Assembly (NCBI GenBank): GCA_904066235.2
Contig: CAJFCV020000006.1
Location: 11,408,001 to 11,472,000 of the forward strand
Length of the DNA: 64,000 nt
Reading direction: 5' to 3'
Origin: Bursaphelenchus xylophilus
Lineage: Eukaryota; Nematoda; Chromadorea; Rhabditida; Aphelenchoididae
Both the position numbers and the translations under genes were made by a program. Shown here piece after piece: positions 48,201 through 60,400 of the stretch (position 1 is the first letter of the stretch; each line of letters starts with the position of its first letter). The notes beneath the pieces were generated by a model. It was not told the DNA's origin, did no database searches, and was given only the letters and a program-made list of their open reading frames with translations.

Positions 48201-48438
48201 ACCCTCTTTACCCATTCTACCCAGTAGTCTTTACTCCCCACCCCACCCCTATCCACCCCTGACCTCATAACTTCATATCCCACCCCGATTCGCACCGTCC
48301 CCCTCCATGATTACATTATAAATCCTCGCAGAATCCCGCAGGCGAAAAGTCGACGACGGCTCCGCGCCCGCATAAATCATCCGTCCGCCCCGGGGCCCCG
48401 CCGGAACACTCACACACACCCCACCACCACCCGCGGCC
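45241..48438. promoter_or_regulatory. TMC upstream region with repeat fragments
   Basis: This stretch contains a half MITE-1 (about 45680-45790), an A28 homopolymer (45893-45920), GTAAAATACG and GGATAATATAA motifs, a GC-rich island (about 46890-47080), three AAAAGGTATC(A/C) motifs (47320-47460) and MITE-2 at 47474-47624. The last 250 bases before the TMC start become C/G-rich (CCGCGCCCGCATAAATCATC) and probably hold the promoter or 5' leader. Confidence 0.4.
47474..47624. mobile_element. MITE-2 copy b
   Basis: TATCAGTCTGTCGGGAAAAT at the left end; the right end is altered (TTTTCCCGGAAGACTGA). The interior has the CTTCAGCGACACGAT block. About 151 bp. Confidence 0.8.
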
Positions 48439-51400
48439 ATGACAGATCATGACGGCGGCGGCGAGCCGCGGCCCGACCCGCTCCCCGAGGGCATTCGCCG
48501 GGAGGAGGAGCCCAACTCACGCGCCGGCCCCAACTCGGCCAAACGCAAGCCGGTCCTGGTCGCCAAGACCAGCTCGTTGGGCGCGCAACGCCCCCAACCA
48601 CCTGCTGCGCAGGTCATGCCGACCGATGAGGCGGATGTGCAGGTAGGCGGAGACGTTTTGTACGATGAATAATTTTTGTGGGGTTTTTGAGACTTTTTTG
48701 ATTTTTTGGGGAGAAATTGAGGAAAAAATTGATTTTTTTGACAAATTTTTGGGATTTTTTAGAGTCGCCGATATTTTCTAGGAAACAGGGACATTTTATA
48801 CGATGAATTTTTTGTGGAGGATTTTGAGATTTTTCGGGAAGAAATTGCGAAAAAAATAGATTTTTTGACAGATTTTTAGGCATTTTTTTTTGGGTTGGCA
48901 ATAATTTCTACGAAAAGGGACATTTTATACGATGAAAATTTTTTGGAAAAAATGTGTGTTTTTTGGTTTTTTACTGGAAATTATAAGATTTTTTTGATCA
49001 GGAACGAATTTTAGACTAGGTGACATTTTATACGATGGAATCTTTAAGAAATATTTATCAAGATTTTTGAAAAATACGAAAAAAAGTTTACCAATAATTT
49101 TGTTGATTAAAGACACGTTTTCTGCATTTTTCAGGTACCTCAAGTCCACAGATTGAGCACAATCTCGGCCAGAGTTGGGCATCCTTCGGTCTCGGGCCTC
49201 TCTCATCTTCCCCATCATCCGCTTAATTCTACTGTTATAGATTGGAATGCTGGTGTGAATCATGGTAAAAATTTTAGTCCTTTTAATGATGACCAATTTT
49301 AGATTTTTTTCATATTGAAAACTTTTGAGAGATTTTTTGAAAAAAAATTTTTGGTCCCGGAAACGAAAGCTTAAATGGTGTTAAATTTAGGTTTGGAGGC
49401 CTCTAGATTAATAGGAAATCTTCAAAAATCCAAGTAAATAGCAGTTAATTTAGAAGCAAGACACTTTGAGCCATTTAAAAATTTTTTGGGTCCCACCACG
49501 AAAACCTAATTTTCCAGCAATCGGATTGGAAGGCTCTAACGAGAATATAGGTTACTACGTTTTACTAAGTTTTATTTTTTGACGACATTTTGGCCCTTTT
49601 TAAACGTATTTTTGGGTCCCACCACGAAAACTTGATTTTCATTTTTTTGGGTTTTAAATTGTGAAAAGTGATGTGAACGCCCTCTGAAGAGTAATTCTCG
49701 CTTAAATAAATTTATTTAAATTAAAAAAATGCGATTATTTCTTTATTTTTTACAAATTCTCCTTTCAGCCGGTTCCCGTCGAACTTCCGTGGTATTTTCT
49801 CGTCGCCCAACCACCTCCAATGTCCCAATCTCCTCCAACGTCCCGCTCAGACCTTCGTCCGGCTCGTTGTTGGAGTTGGGCGATCGGACGAGCAGCAAAC
49901 TCACTCTGGACGAGGAGTTATATGACATTTTGTTCGCTTTTGGGTGGGTTAATTTGATTTCGGGGAAATATAACTCAATTCCGGCGTTATTTTAAATGCT
50001 TTAAACTTTCTCTAAGAGGAAGAGAGAGTTTATGCTCAAGGGAGGAAAGAGGAAAAACGCTTATGGAATGTTGAGAAATGGCTAAAAATGGGCTTGAAAG
50101 AATTTTTGAGGGAAAAATTTTAAAAAATCTGAAATTATGGAAAAATGAGGAAGAATTGGGAAACAAAACCTTGCTGGATGACAAAAACGAAGTGCAAAAA
50201 TTCACAGCTATGCAACAAAAAGTAAAGAAAAAATTTAAAATAAAGAAAAAACTAAAAAAAGTCGGGAAGTAGCAAAATTTCTATAAATCATCAACAAATT
50301 TTTTTAGAATCTTCAGATTTCCTCTAAAATATGCCCTACTCTTTCTTAGATACCACGTCAATTGCCGAAAATTTCAGCTTTTTCTATGCAGCGATACCCG
50401 AAATCTTCAACAATATTTTTGTGGACGAGAGACTATAGAAAAAGAGGAGAGACGGCCCGAAAAAAATTACCAGTCTGTCGGTAAAGTAATGAGCCCTCTG
50501 TCGGAGACTTAGATGAGACCAGTTATCATTTAGAATTGGTTACCACAGGAATAGAAGAAAAAGCCATCAAACTGTTCGTCGCGTTTCGTTTAGGGAAACT
50601 TCATTTCTCTGACTGTCTGCAGTCTCCGCAAACCTGTGATCTTATATCAGTCTGCCGGGCCGTCGGGAAAATGAGTTGTGTCGTGGCAAAATCAAATCGC
50701 TTTTCACTTCAGCGACGCGACAGTGATAAAGTGCTCATTATTTTCCCGACAGACTGATGTGTTTTGGATATTGTTTTTTTTTGGATTTTGCTGGGGAAAA
50801 AGATGGTTTTTTTGCCTTGTTTATTCAAATTTTCGAGTCTTTAAAATAAAAAAAAATGAAATTTTTGGGATTTTTGTTCCAAAAATTTTGTTTTTTAGAA
50901 AATAAAAAAAGATATCTAAAAATCTCACATAATATCTCATATAATTTTGTGGCTCCAATAAAATAATTTTTATTAAAAAATTTTTTTCAGAATTTAAAAA
51001 AAAAACTTTTTTTGAAACTTTTTGTCAAAAAATCTCAATTCTGGGGCCCTTTTTCCGATTTTCATTTTCAACACTCGCCACCATTTTTTCATCGGGCCCA
51101 GAATTTCAATGTAAATTTCATTTGGGCATCAAGTGCGGAAGTCGAATCGCGTGGGCCGACGAAAAAAACGTTTTTTTTGTTCATTGGAAATCGACTCCAA
51201 TTTTCGGTTCCGTGGCCTTGGGGCGTTTAATTCCGGGGGATTATTTTATGACCGTTCCGGGTTATGTTTGCACTCCGACGTTTTTAACATTGTACTATTT
51301 TTGCGCTCCAACTTTTTGAGGGGTTAAACAAGAGCGATCCGCGGCCAAATCCCCTCAGGGGATTGGGCCCGGCTTTCGACACATCTCCGAAAAATGCAAC

Positions 51401-54400
51401 GGGAAATGTGTCAGGATGACGGATTAATTGTGTTTAACATTGTTTTATGTGGTTTATGCTAATTTGAATCATAATGATTTATGCAAATTTTGGAAATTAT
51501 GCAAATTTATTCGGATTTTGGCCAAATTAGGGATGGATATTGAGAGGAAATTAATTTTTGTGAGATTTTAGAAAATTTTAGGTTGGAATTTTTAAAGATA
51601 CAGTAGAAATTTTATTTGAGATTTTTACGTCAAAAGATTTCAAAAAAAAATTTTTTTTTTCACTTCAGAAGTTGCAAAAAAAATATCATATTCTTTCAAC
51701 TTTCGACTTAAAAATAGCATATATTTTAAAAATTATTCTAAATAGGTGCCAAGTTTCATCAAAATCGCGTTTTCACAAAGTGCATAGACTTTTCATCGCC
51801 AGAAAAAAAGTCTTTTTTCGAAGCTTTTTGCACTCGGGGGTCAAAATATCGCCGCAACGTAAGCTTTTGTTCAACTACGTCGCTGCAGTTTTGCCAAATT
51901 ATTCGCACAGTGCAAGCCGCTTTTTCAAGTTTGCACTGTGCGAAAAACCATAAAATGCACGGTGCGTTATAAAAAGCGAAAAAAAGTCTTCGCACTTTAT
52001 GAAAACTGTCTAGCACTTGTTTAGTGAGATTTTCAAGTTTCATAAAAAAAATTTAATTTTTTTCACACTCATTTTTTTCAAAAATTTTTATAAATTAAAA
52101 TTTGAATAATTTTCCAAAATTTTCAAAGTTTTCCCCTTTAAAATTCGCTTTTTTCCTGCCATTTTGCTCTAAATTACACATTTCCAAACTCCTCATCTCC
52201 TCCAGCAAACCCAGCGGATCAGAAATCCCATTTCTTCGAAAAATCTCGAAAAAAGTCTCAAAAAATGACTTCCCTAATGACTACTGTCCCTTTTCCCTCC
52301 AAGTCATAAGTGTCAGGAGAAGCGAAATGGACACCTGGACACTCATTTATGAATGATAAGCGGGCGTGCCATCGAAAAAACAAAAGGCCCTTTCTTTTCG
52401 CAAATTGCCCTGAGGGCTCGGAATTAAGGCGCTGGAGGAAATTTTCGGCCTTGAAAAATTTTTTTAAGACCCAAAAAAATTCTTTTTTTTGAGACCTCCA
52501 AAAAATTGGGTTCGAGAAAAAATCAGTGCCCCGTTTTGCGAATTTCGGGCCCTCCCGGCTTCGTCTAATTAATCCTGGTTATTTGTTTTTTGGGCTTTCA
52601 AGTGACCGGTCCACGTTTCGAATGAATTATGGCCGTGGGGGCCGGCGATGCGAACAAATCTCTTGTTTTGTGGGCTTCTGTCTGGGAATTCGGGGGTTTG
52701 AGCGCTTAGCGATGCTCTAATTTTTGGAGGTTGAGGATTTTTGAGGAGTCAAAGGTAAAGTTATCAGTATGTCGGGAAAATAATGAGCACATCCGCCGCA
52801 TCCAAAATCGCATCAAGAAAATGAATTGTATGGCGGAAAAATCAAATTTCTTTTCACTTCGGCGACGCGATATTTGCGATGCAACAGAGTGCTCATTATT
52901 TTCTCCGCAGACCGATAAACCTCTGTACGACGAAACCTGTCTATATCGATCAATTTTGGAGGCCGCAGAAATTAAACTTTACAGGGGAAGCACTCCAAGT
53001 GCGACGCTCAGATTTTCTTTAATTTTTTTGTACACACGTCGAGTATGGACAAAATATCAATTCCTGAAAGTTTTAGCTCGCGCTTTGCGGGCGCCGCCGA
53101 GATATCGAACGATTTTTGCCGCCGAGAGAGCACGCTAAACGTGGAGAGCAGAGAGAAGAGCGCTTTTGGCCATAACTTTGGCAGTTTCATGCGCCAAAAT
53201 TTGATTTTTTGTAGAAACATTATCCTTTACGGTTGAAATCGGCATGAAACTTTTCGTGCCAAAATTCGGCAAAAAGTCCTAAATTTTGGCCGACTTTCGA
53301 TCTAAAAATCTCGGTTGTTTCTGCAAAGCGCGAGCTCGGATTCTCGCATATATCTTAGAAAAAATTATTCTAAATTTGTGCCAAGTTTCATCAAAATCTG
53401 AGCGTCGCATTTGAAGTAGTTCCCCTGTTAGCCTTTTACGGCTAAACAGTTATTTTTCTCTAATCGCTCTCCCCGTTTTGCGTACTCTCTCGGCCGCAAT
53501 TACGTTCTGAGGTCGAAAGTTAGAGGTTTACCCTCTGAACTTTGCCCATTAGACCAAAAATCTCTGCGAAAATGTAGCAAAAGTCTTGCAATTCCCCGCT
53601 TTTTTCTCGCCTCGTCAGCTCGTTTTCGAACCCCTCGGAACGAGCCATAATTGATTGGTCAATCTCGAAACCATTAATCACAATGTTTTTGCTTTCTTCC
53701 TCTCTTGTAAATAGCGGCGGCGCTTTTCTCCGTCATGGCCAAATTTACGATCATTTCGAAGTTCAATTCGAGGCTCGAACATAAAAATTTTATGTCATCC
53801 GATAAAGGGTTTTCAATACGCATATTACGAACAAAGCGGACTGGGCCACTTCTGAGCTTTTGATCCGGTTGGCTTGAGGGGTTTTTTTCGGAGGTTGGAA
53901 GGAATTCCAAACTAGAAAAGACTCATTAAAATGGCTTTTCGTCCAAAAATTTATTGGAAAAATACACTATCAGTCTGTCGGGAAAATAATGAGTGCAATG
54001 TCGCTGTCGCGTCGCTGAAGAGAAAAGTAATTTGATTTTGCCGCGAGACGATTCATTTTCTCGACGGCGATGCGATTTTCGATACGGCAGAGCGTTCATT
54101 ATTTTTCCGACAGACTGATACGGCGATTTTAGGGAAGTTTGGCCTAGCTCAAGCAAATTTATTGTTCGCCAAAGATTTACTTGACCTTACTTTACTATTT
54201 CTTCGATGTGATTTTCGGCTCGACAGAGTGCTCATTATTTTTCCGACAGACTGATTTTAAGAGAAATACTCCAGTGCAACGCTCAAATGTTCTTTAAATT
54301 TAGCATGCATTTCGGACATAACCCGCGTATCAATTCCTGAAAGTTTTGGCTTGCACTTTGAGGCCAGAGCCGAGAACAGACAAAAAACACTTTTTCGCCA

Positions 54401-57400
54401 TAACTTTGTTAATTTCGAGCGGCAAGGATTGGATTGTTTTTGTGGAAAGATTACCCGTTACGGTAGAAATATAATAGGTACGAAACTTCTCGTGCCAAAA
54501 ATTCGACAAAAAGTCCCCATTTTTTTCCGATCGATCTAAAAATCTCGGCTGAGTTCGTGCCGTGTTTCATCAAAATCTGAGCATCGCACTTGGTACTTCC
54601 CCTTTAAATATTTTTTAACGGTCAATACTACTAGTGTAAATTAGTTAGACACTTTATTAACTTGGATATATGATATGATATGTAAGTAATTGAATGCGCC
54701 TTATATAGCGCTCTTCTGTTCCACTTGTGCCCTCTTATCACGGACAGATTGACGCCTGTTCGCGATAAGAGGCCGGTGGCGCCGTCTTCTCGCCCTTATT
54801 GCGTCGCGACACTCCCCCACCGCTTGCTGACCACGATGACGCTGATGATGACGATGATGAGGACCACCCATGGTGGTTGAAACTTTATCAACTCGAGCTG
54901 GAATGGCGGCGTGTGTAGTATGATATCTATGACACCTCGTATATCCGGGATGTTGTTGATCTTGACTCCTTGAACCGTAGCGTTGAGTTTGAGCTGTTCT
55001 TGGACTGTCTTTCCATAGATCACCGAGCATTCTTCATGGATTTGCGGGGACTTGAAGTGGAGGTGGAATGTCCCTGCTTGGCCTTGGTAGAGGTCTTGAT
55101 AATACCTCCCCTGCTTCTCGTGTTAGTGTGGCTTCCAATAGTACCAGTTCCTTGGCCACTGAATCGAATGTTGCTATCCATTCCTTTGCCGCTTTGACTG
55201 CGTCTTCGTTGCCTTTTTCTGTGCCACTTCCCTTGAGTTTCTCTTCGAGCTGCGCTTTCCCATCCTCTTTGTGCGGCTGGCTTCGATCTGATCTCTTTTT
55301 GTCTGCAACTCCTCCTCATATTCCTGGACGGCACTGGTCAGCGCTTCTTGAATATCCTCTAGCTTCTTCCGGAGCTGCGCGGAGTCTTCCTGCACTTGCG
55401 CAGGTGGTCTTCCCGTCTTCTGAACCGAGAATTCGACGTCTGCGGCTGACTCCACAAGCCTTTTGATTTTGACGACCAGCTGGCCTGACCTCTGAAGTCC
55501 TAAGGCCATTATGGCCTAATGCACCATGTAAATTAGTTAGACACTTTATTAACTTGAATATATGAAATGATATGTAAGTAATTGAATGCGCCTTATATAG
55601 CGCTCTTCTCTTCCACTTGTGCCCTCTTATCACGAACAGATTGCGACTTGTTCGCGATAAGAGGGCGGTGGCGCCGTCTTGTCGCCCTTATCGCCCTTAT
55701 CGCGTCGCGACAGGAGCTTTGAAAAAATAAATAATAATTTTTTTATCAGTTCGGCCTAAAAATCGACAGAATTTTTTTGCGATGTTTTTTTGCAACGAAA
55801 AGCCAACCAAATTGATGAGGAGCCAGATATATCAGCATGTCTGGAAAATAATGTGGATTTTCCGCAGAAAGCATCTTGTCTTGCCACAGTCGCCAACGAA
55901 TAGGGTTGACATGTCGAAAATTTTCTGAAGTCTTTTGACTTATTTGCTATATTATAACATCTCATTCCAACTGTTTCCGAACGCCTCCGAAACCCCAAAG
56001 TAATCGTTTGCGCATTAGACATAAATAACTTTTCGCTCTTATGTCCTCGGAGATTTGGCGCTTATAATGACTACAAAGGGCCATAAAAACGAACGCCGCT
56101 GTCGGAGATTTGAGAAACGGGAAGGCTGCGAATTATTCAAATTTTTCTGACCGTGTAATCGAGATTTTGAGGGCTTTGAGGGCTAGGAGAAAGTTTTTTT
56201 ATAGGAGAAATAAAAATAATAAGATTCATTAGGCCCTAAGGCAGTCTATCGCTTATTTTGAGGTGGCCGTTTGGTGGGTCGGAGTGAAACCTAAGGTTAT
56301 TAAGAAGGTTATTAATATAAAAAAAAGAAAAGGTGGTATTGTAAGCCCCCGGTAAGCCCTATGTTAATTAGCAAGGGTTTTGAGACGTGCTAACGAAATT
56401 GAAGAGCCTTCATTGTGAGTGTGAGTCTCATCCAAGCATCCGACGCACGGCATTCTTAAGAATGAGTTTTAAGAATGCTTTTTTTTCAATTTTCATTGCG
56501 AAGTTTATACGATGGGGTTCCTTACAATATTTATATTTTCTGAAAGCCGGCTTTCTACTCTACTGTCATGTCAAATTTTAGCCTTCTAGCTCAAATGGCT
56601 AGCGAGATATGGAGACAGAAAGCAAGCGCATTCCGAAAAAAATAGAAAAAGTCGCGGAGATCGGTTGTGTCCCAAAAGTGCATAATGCCGTGCGACGGCT
56701 TTTCCAAGCCCCTTGGGCACCTCCTGCAACCTCTTCCTGGGTTTGCCTGTCCTACGCTTATTCTCGATCGATTCTGTGCCGAATTTTGGCAAAAAATCGC
56801 CTATTTTAGCCTCTGAAAGCCCGTTTGTTATACTATGTAGGGACGTTTTTTTGAGTTTTTAAGACATATCTTCCATGGTAAATTTTGTCGTAACTTACAG
56901 GGTTGACGATACTTACAGGGGAAGTACTCCAAGTGCGACGCTCAGATTTTGATGAAACTTGGCACAAATTTAGAATAATTTTTTCTAAGATACATGCGAG
57001 AATTCTACCTCGCGCTTTGCAGAAACAACCGAGATTTTTAGATCGAAAGTAGTCGGAAATTTAGGACTTTTTGCCGAATTTCGGCACGAAAAGTTTCATG
57101 CCTATTTCTACCGTAAAGAATAATGCTTCTGCAAAAAATCAAATTTTTCCGCTCGAAACTGACAAAGTTATGGCCAAAAAGCGCTTTTCTCTCTGACCGC
57201 TCTCCACGTTTAGCGTGCTCTCTCGGCGGCAAAAATCGTTCGATATCTCGGCCGCGCCGGCAAAGCGGGAGCTAAAACTTTCAGGAATTGATATTTAGTC
57301 TATTCCCGACGTATAGGCAAAATTAAAAGAAAATCTGAGCGTCGCACTTGGAGTACTTCGCCTGTTAGCTTATCGACAAATGAGATTTGTCGTACAGATT

Positions 57401-60400
57401 TTTCACTGCATTCAAACCCGTGAGATCGACCGTTTTTAACCTCTGAAAATCTGAAAATTCGAATTCTCAGCGAAGATGTCGTCGCCGACTCGCTCCGACT
57501 CCTTCAAGCACATTCCCCACTCCCCCATGTATCAGGATTCCCAAGCCTCATCACAGCCACTGAGTCGACGATCCTCCGTCTTCTCGGATCTCATGACCCT
57601 GTTCCGGAAGAGCACAACCAGTCGCCGGAGATCGGTTTATCGACCGCCCCCGAGGCGGAAATCAACCGCCGCCACGTTGGAACAGGGATTGTTGTTGTCG
57701 AAAGGGTTAGATTTGGGAGGGAATTTGGGGGTTTTTTGGGGAAAAGGTTGGAAAACAAATAATTTTACAATAAAAAAATTTGTAAAATTTGAAAAAATAA
57801 AATATGAAGATCTGGGATTTTTTATGGGAAAATTTTTAAAAAAATAATTTTTTAAAAAAAAAATAAAAAAAGTAAGTGCGAAAATTTAGAATTTTTTGAA
57901 CAAAAAAAAATCGAAAAAATAGAAAAAATATTGAAAAATTTGAAAAAATAAAATATGAAGATCTGGGATTTTTTATGGGAAAATTTTTAAAAAAATAATT
58001 TTTTAAAAAAAAAATAAAAAAAGTAAGTGCGAAAATTTAGAATTTTTTGAACAAAAAAAAATCGAAAAACTAAAGAAAATATTGAAAAAATAAAGAATGA
58101 AAATTTGGAATCTTTTATTGAAAAAAATGATTTTTTGGGAGAAAAAGTTTCGAAAAACAAAAAATGGAAAAAAAAATTAAATATGAAGTTTTTGGGATTT
58201 TTTGAGAGAAAAAGATTTTAAAAAAGTATAAAAAAAAGTAAAAGAAATTAAAATATGAAAATTGAGAATTTTTTGAAAAAAATTGAAAAAATGAAAAAAA
58301 AAAATAATAAAAATAAAATAAGAAAATCAGCGATTTTCTATGGGAAAATTGGAAAAAATGGTTTTTAAAAGAAATATGGAAAAATGATTTTTCGAAAAAA
58401 GACTGATTTTTTTCAGGATTTAAAAATTTAAAAAGAAGAAAAATACTAAAAAAATAATAACAAATACAAAAAATTAATTGAAAATTTTTGGAGACCACGA
58501 AAAAATTTATTTTATTTTTTTAAATTTATTTAAAAAAGTTAAAAAAAGACAGAAAATCAAAAAAAAATATATATTTTTCTATTCTAAAAATAAAAAAATT
58601 AAAAAAAATCCTCAAAAAAACCATTTTTTATCTTCCATTTTCAGCGACGAACTCGCCCAGAACGACGATGAAGAGGACGACGAAACCAGCAAGAAGCCAA
58701 TGACCCGTCAACTCCTCCTTTCCAAGATCCGCGAAAAGAAAGAAGTCATCAATAATTTGCGTTGCAAACCATGGAGTATGAATCGAAAGAGGCGGACTTT
58801 ACGGCTGGCCCAAAAGTACTTGGAACAGCACGAAAACAAAGTCTCAACGGGTCATTTGTATAAGGAGGAGTTGAGTAAAAAATGGCATCAAATTGTGCGA
58901 TGGGGCAGCAACATCAACACGTATTTGATACCGTGGGAAAGCAAGATTAAGAAAATTGAAAGTAAGCCAATTTTTGGGAGAAAAAATCGTTTTTATTTTT
59001 TCGATTGAGTACGGAAAGGTCCGCTAAAAAAAAGGAAAAAGGAGGGCGGGGGGAATGCTGGGGGGAGGTTTTCGATGGTGCTGATTTCGGAAATCATATC
59101 AATTTTTATCCGAATTTTACAATTTTGCTTAAGCAGTAGTGTCATTTTCGCTGTAGAGACGAAAAAAGCGTCATAAGTTTTCTTACAGTATCATACAAGA
59201 AGTTTGACCAAGTTTTTACCAACTAAAACATTTATTTTAAAGAATTGAGGAAGATAGGCAAAAATTCGGAAGAAATGGATACAATTTTCAAAATCAGCAC
59301 CACCGAAAACCCCTAAATCCATTATTCAAAAAAAAAATTTTTTTTTAATTACTATTAAGCAAAATTGTAAAACTAAGATAAAATGGATACGATATTCGAA
59401 ATCAGCGCCATCGAAAACCTCCCCCTCTCCCCGCCCTCCTCTTTTCTTTTTTAGCGGACCTTTCGTGCCCTTGGCAATATCTGACGGTTTTTGGATCACT
59501 TTTGAGACATTTAGATCACTTTTAAGGCATTTTTGAGCTATTCAGGATCTCGGAGTAGTATCCTGGCAATTTCTGACGTTTTTTGGATCATTTTTGAGGT
59601 CTTTTTACTACTTTTGAAATTTTAAAAATTATTTAGATCTGAAGGCCTCTTGGCAATATCTGACGTTTTTTGGATCGCTTTTGAGACATTTTGATCACTG
59701 TTAAGTCAATTTTACCACTTAAAATTTTTTAGTATATAGAAAGCTTGTAGCTTCATGATCACATTTGACGTTTTTTGATCATTTTTGAAATTTTTTGATA
59801 ATGTTTGATGCCTTTTGATAGCTTTTGAATTTTTTTACGAATTTTTCCAAAAAAAATTTTTTGAGGTTTCTAACAAATTTTTCTGCATTTTTAGCCCTCG
59901 ATTTGCACTAAATCACCTTGATTTTTTAGTCAAAAAATCTCTAATTTATTTTTAGGAATTTTTATTTTTTTTGATGTTTGTTTAAAGATGTCAGACAGAT
60001 TTTATCGCTCTAAATTTATATTTTTTTAGGTCACTTCGGGTCAGTTGTCTCATCATATTTCACATTCTTACGTTGGGTCCTTTTCATGAACTTAATTATT
60101 ACACTGCTCATATGCGCTTTTGTGGTGTTGCCGGAGGTGAGTTTTGCGTTATATTTTTTACGTTTTTTTATTTTATTGTTATTTTATTTTCGGAATTTCG
60201 AAAAAAAATAATAATATTATTATTTTTTGACACATAGTTTCTGCAAACGTATTTTATATTCCATAAATTTTTTTTATTTTTTTAAGAAATTCAAATTGTT
60301 TTTTGGATATTCCAATTTAGATTTTTAAAAAATATTTTGAATTTTAAAGACGTTTTCACGCGATTTTACAACAACAAAAATGAGAATTTAATTATATTTC

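Larger units (their letters stand above)
54635..55712 (-). mobile_element. Internally deleted LTR retroelement (1.08 kb)
   Basis: Read on the minus strand, the 5' LTR is 55712-55527 (186 bp) and the 3' LTR 54811-54635 (177 bp); both are TG...CA with TATATAAGG and AATAAA. They differ at about eight bases plus small indels, so the copy is not young. TGGTGCATTAGGCC directly abuts the 5' LTR as a tRNA-type primer-binding site. A GGTGGGGGAG purine tract directly abuts the 3' LTR. The interior holds only the start of a Gag-like coiled-coil frame and a short hydrophobic-tailed frame next to the 3' LTR. Protease, reverse transcriptase, RNase H and integrase are all missing. No target duplication is visible. 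Confidence 0.85.

Noticed and set aside
48410..48601. Minus-strand Arg/Pro-rich frame over TMC exon 1
   Set aside because: Antisense shadow of GC-rich coding sequence; the plus-strand frame splices in phase into conserved TMC exons.
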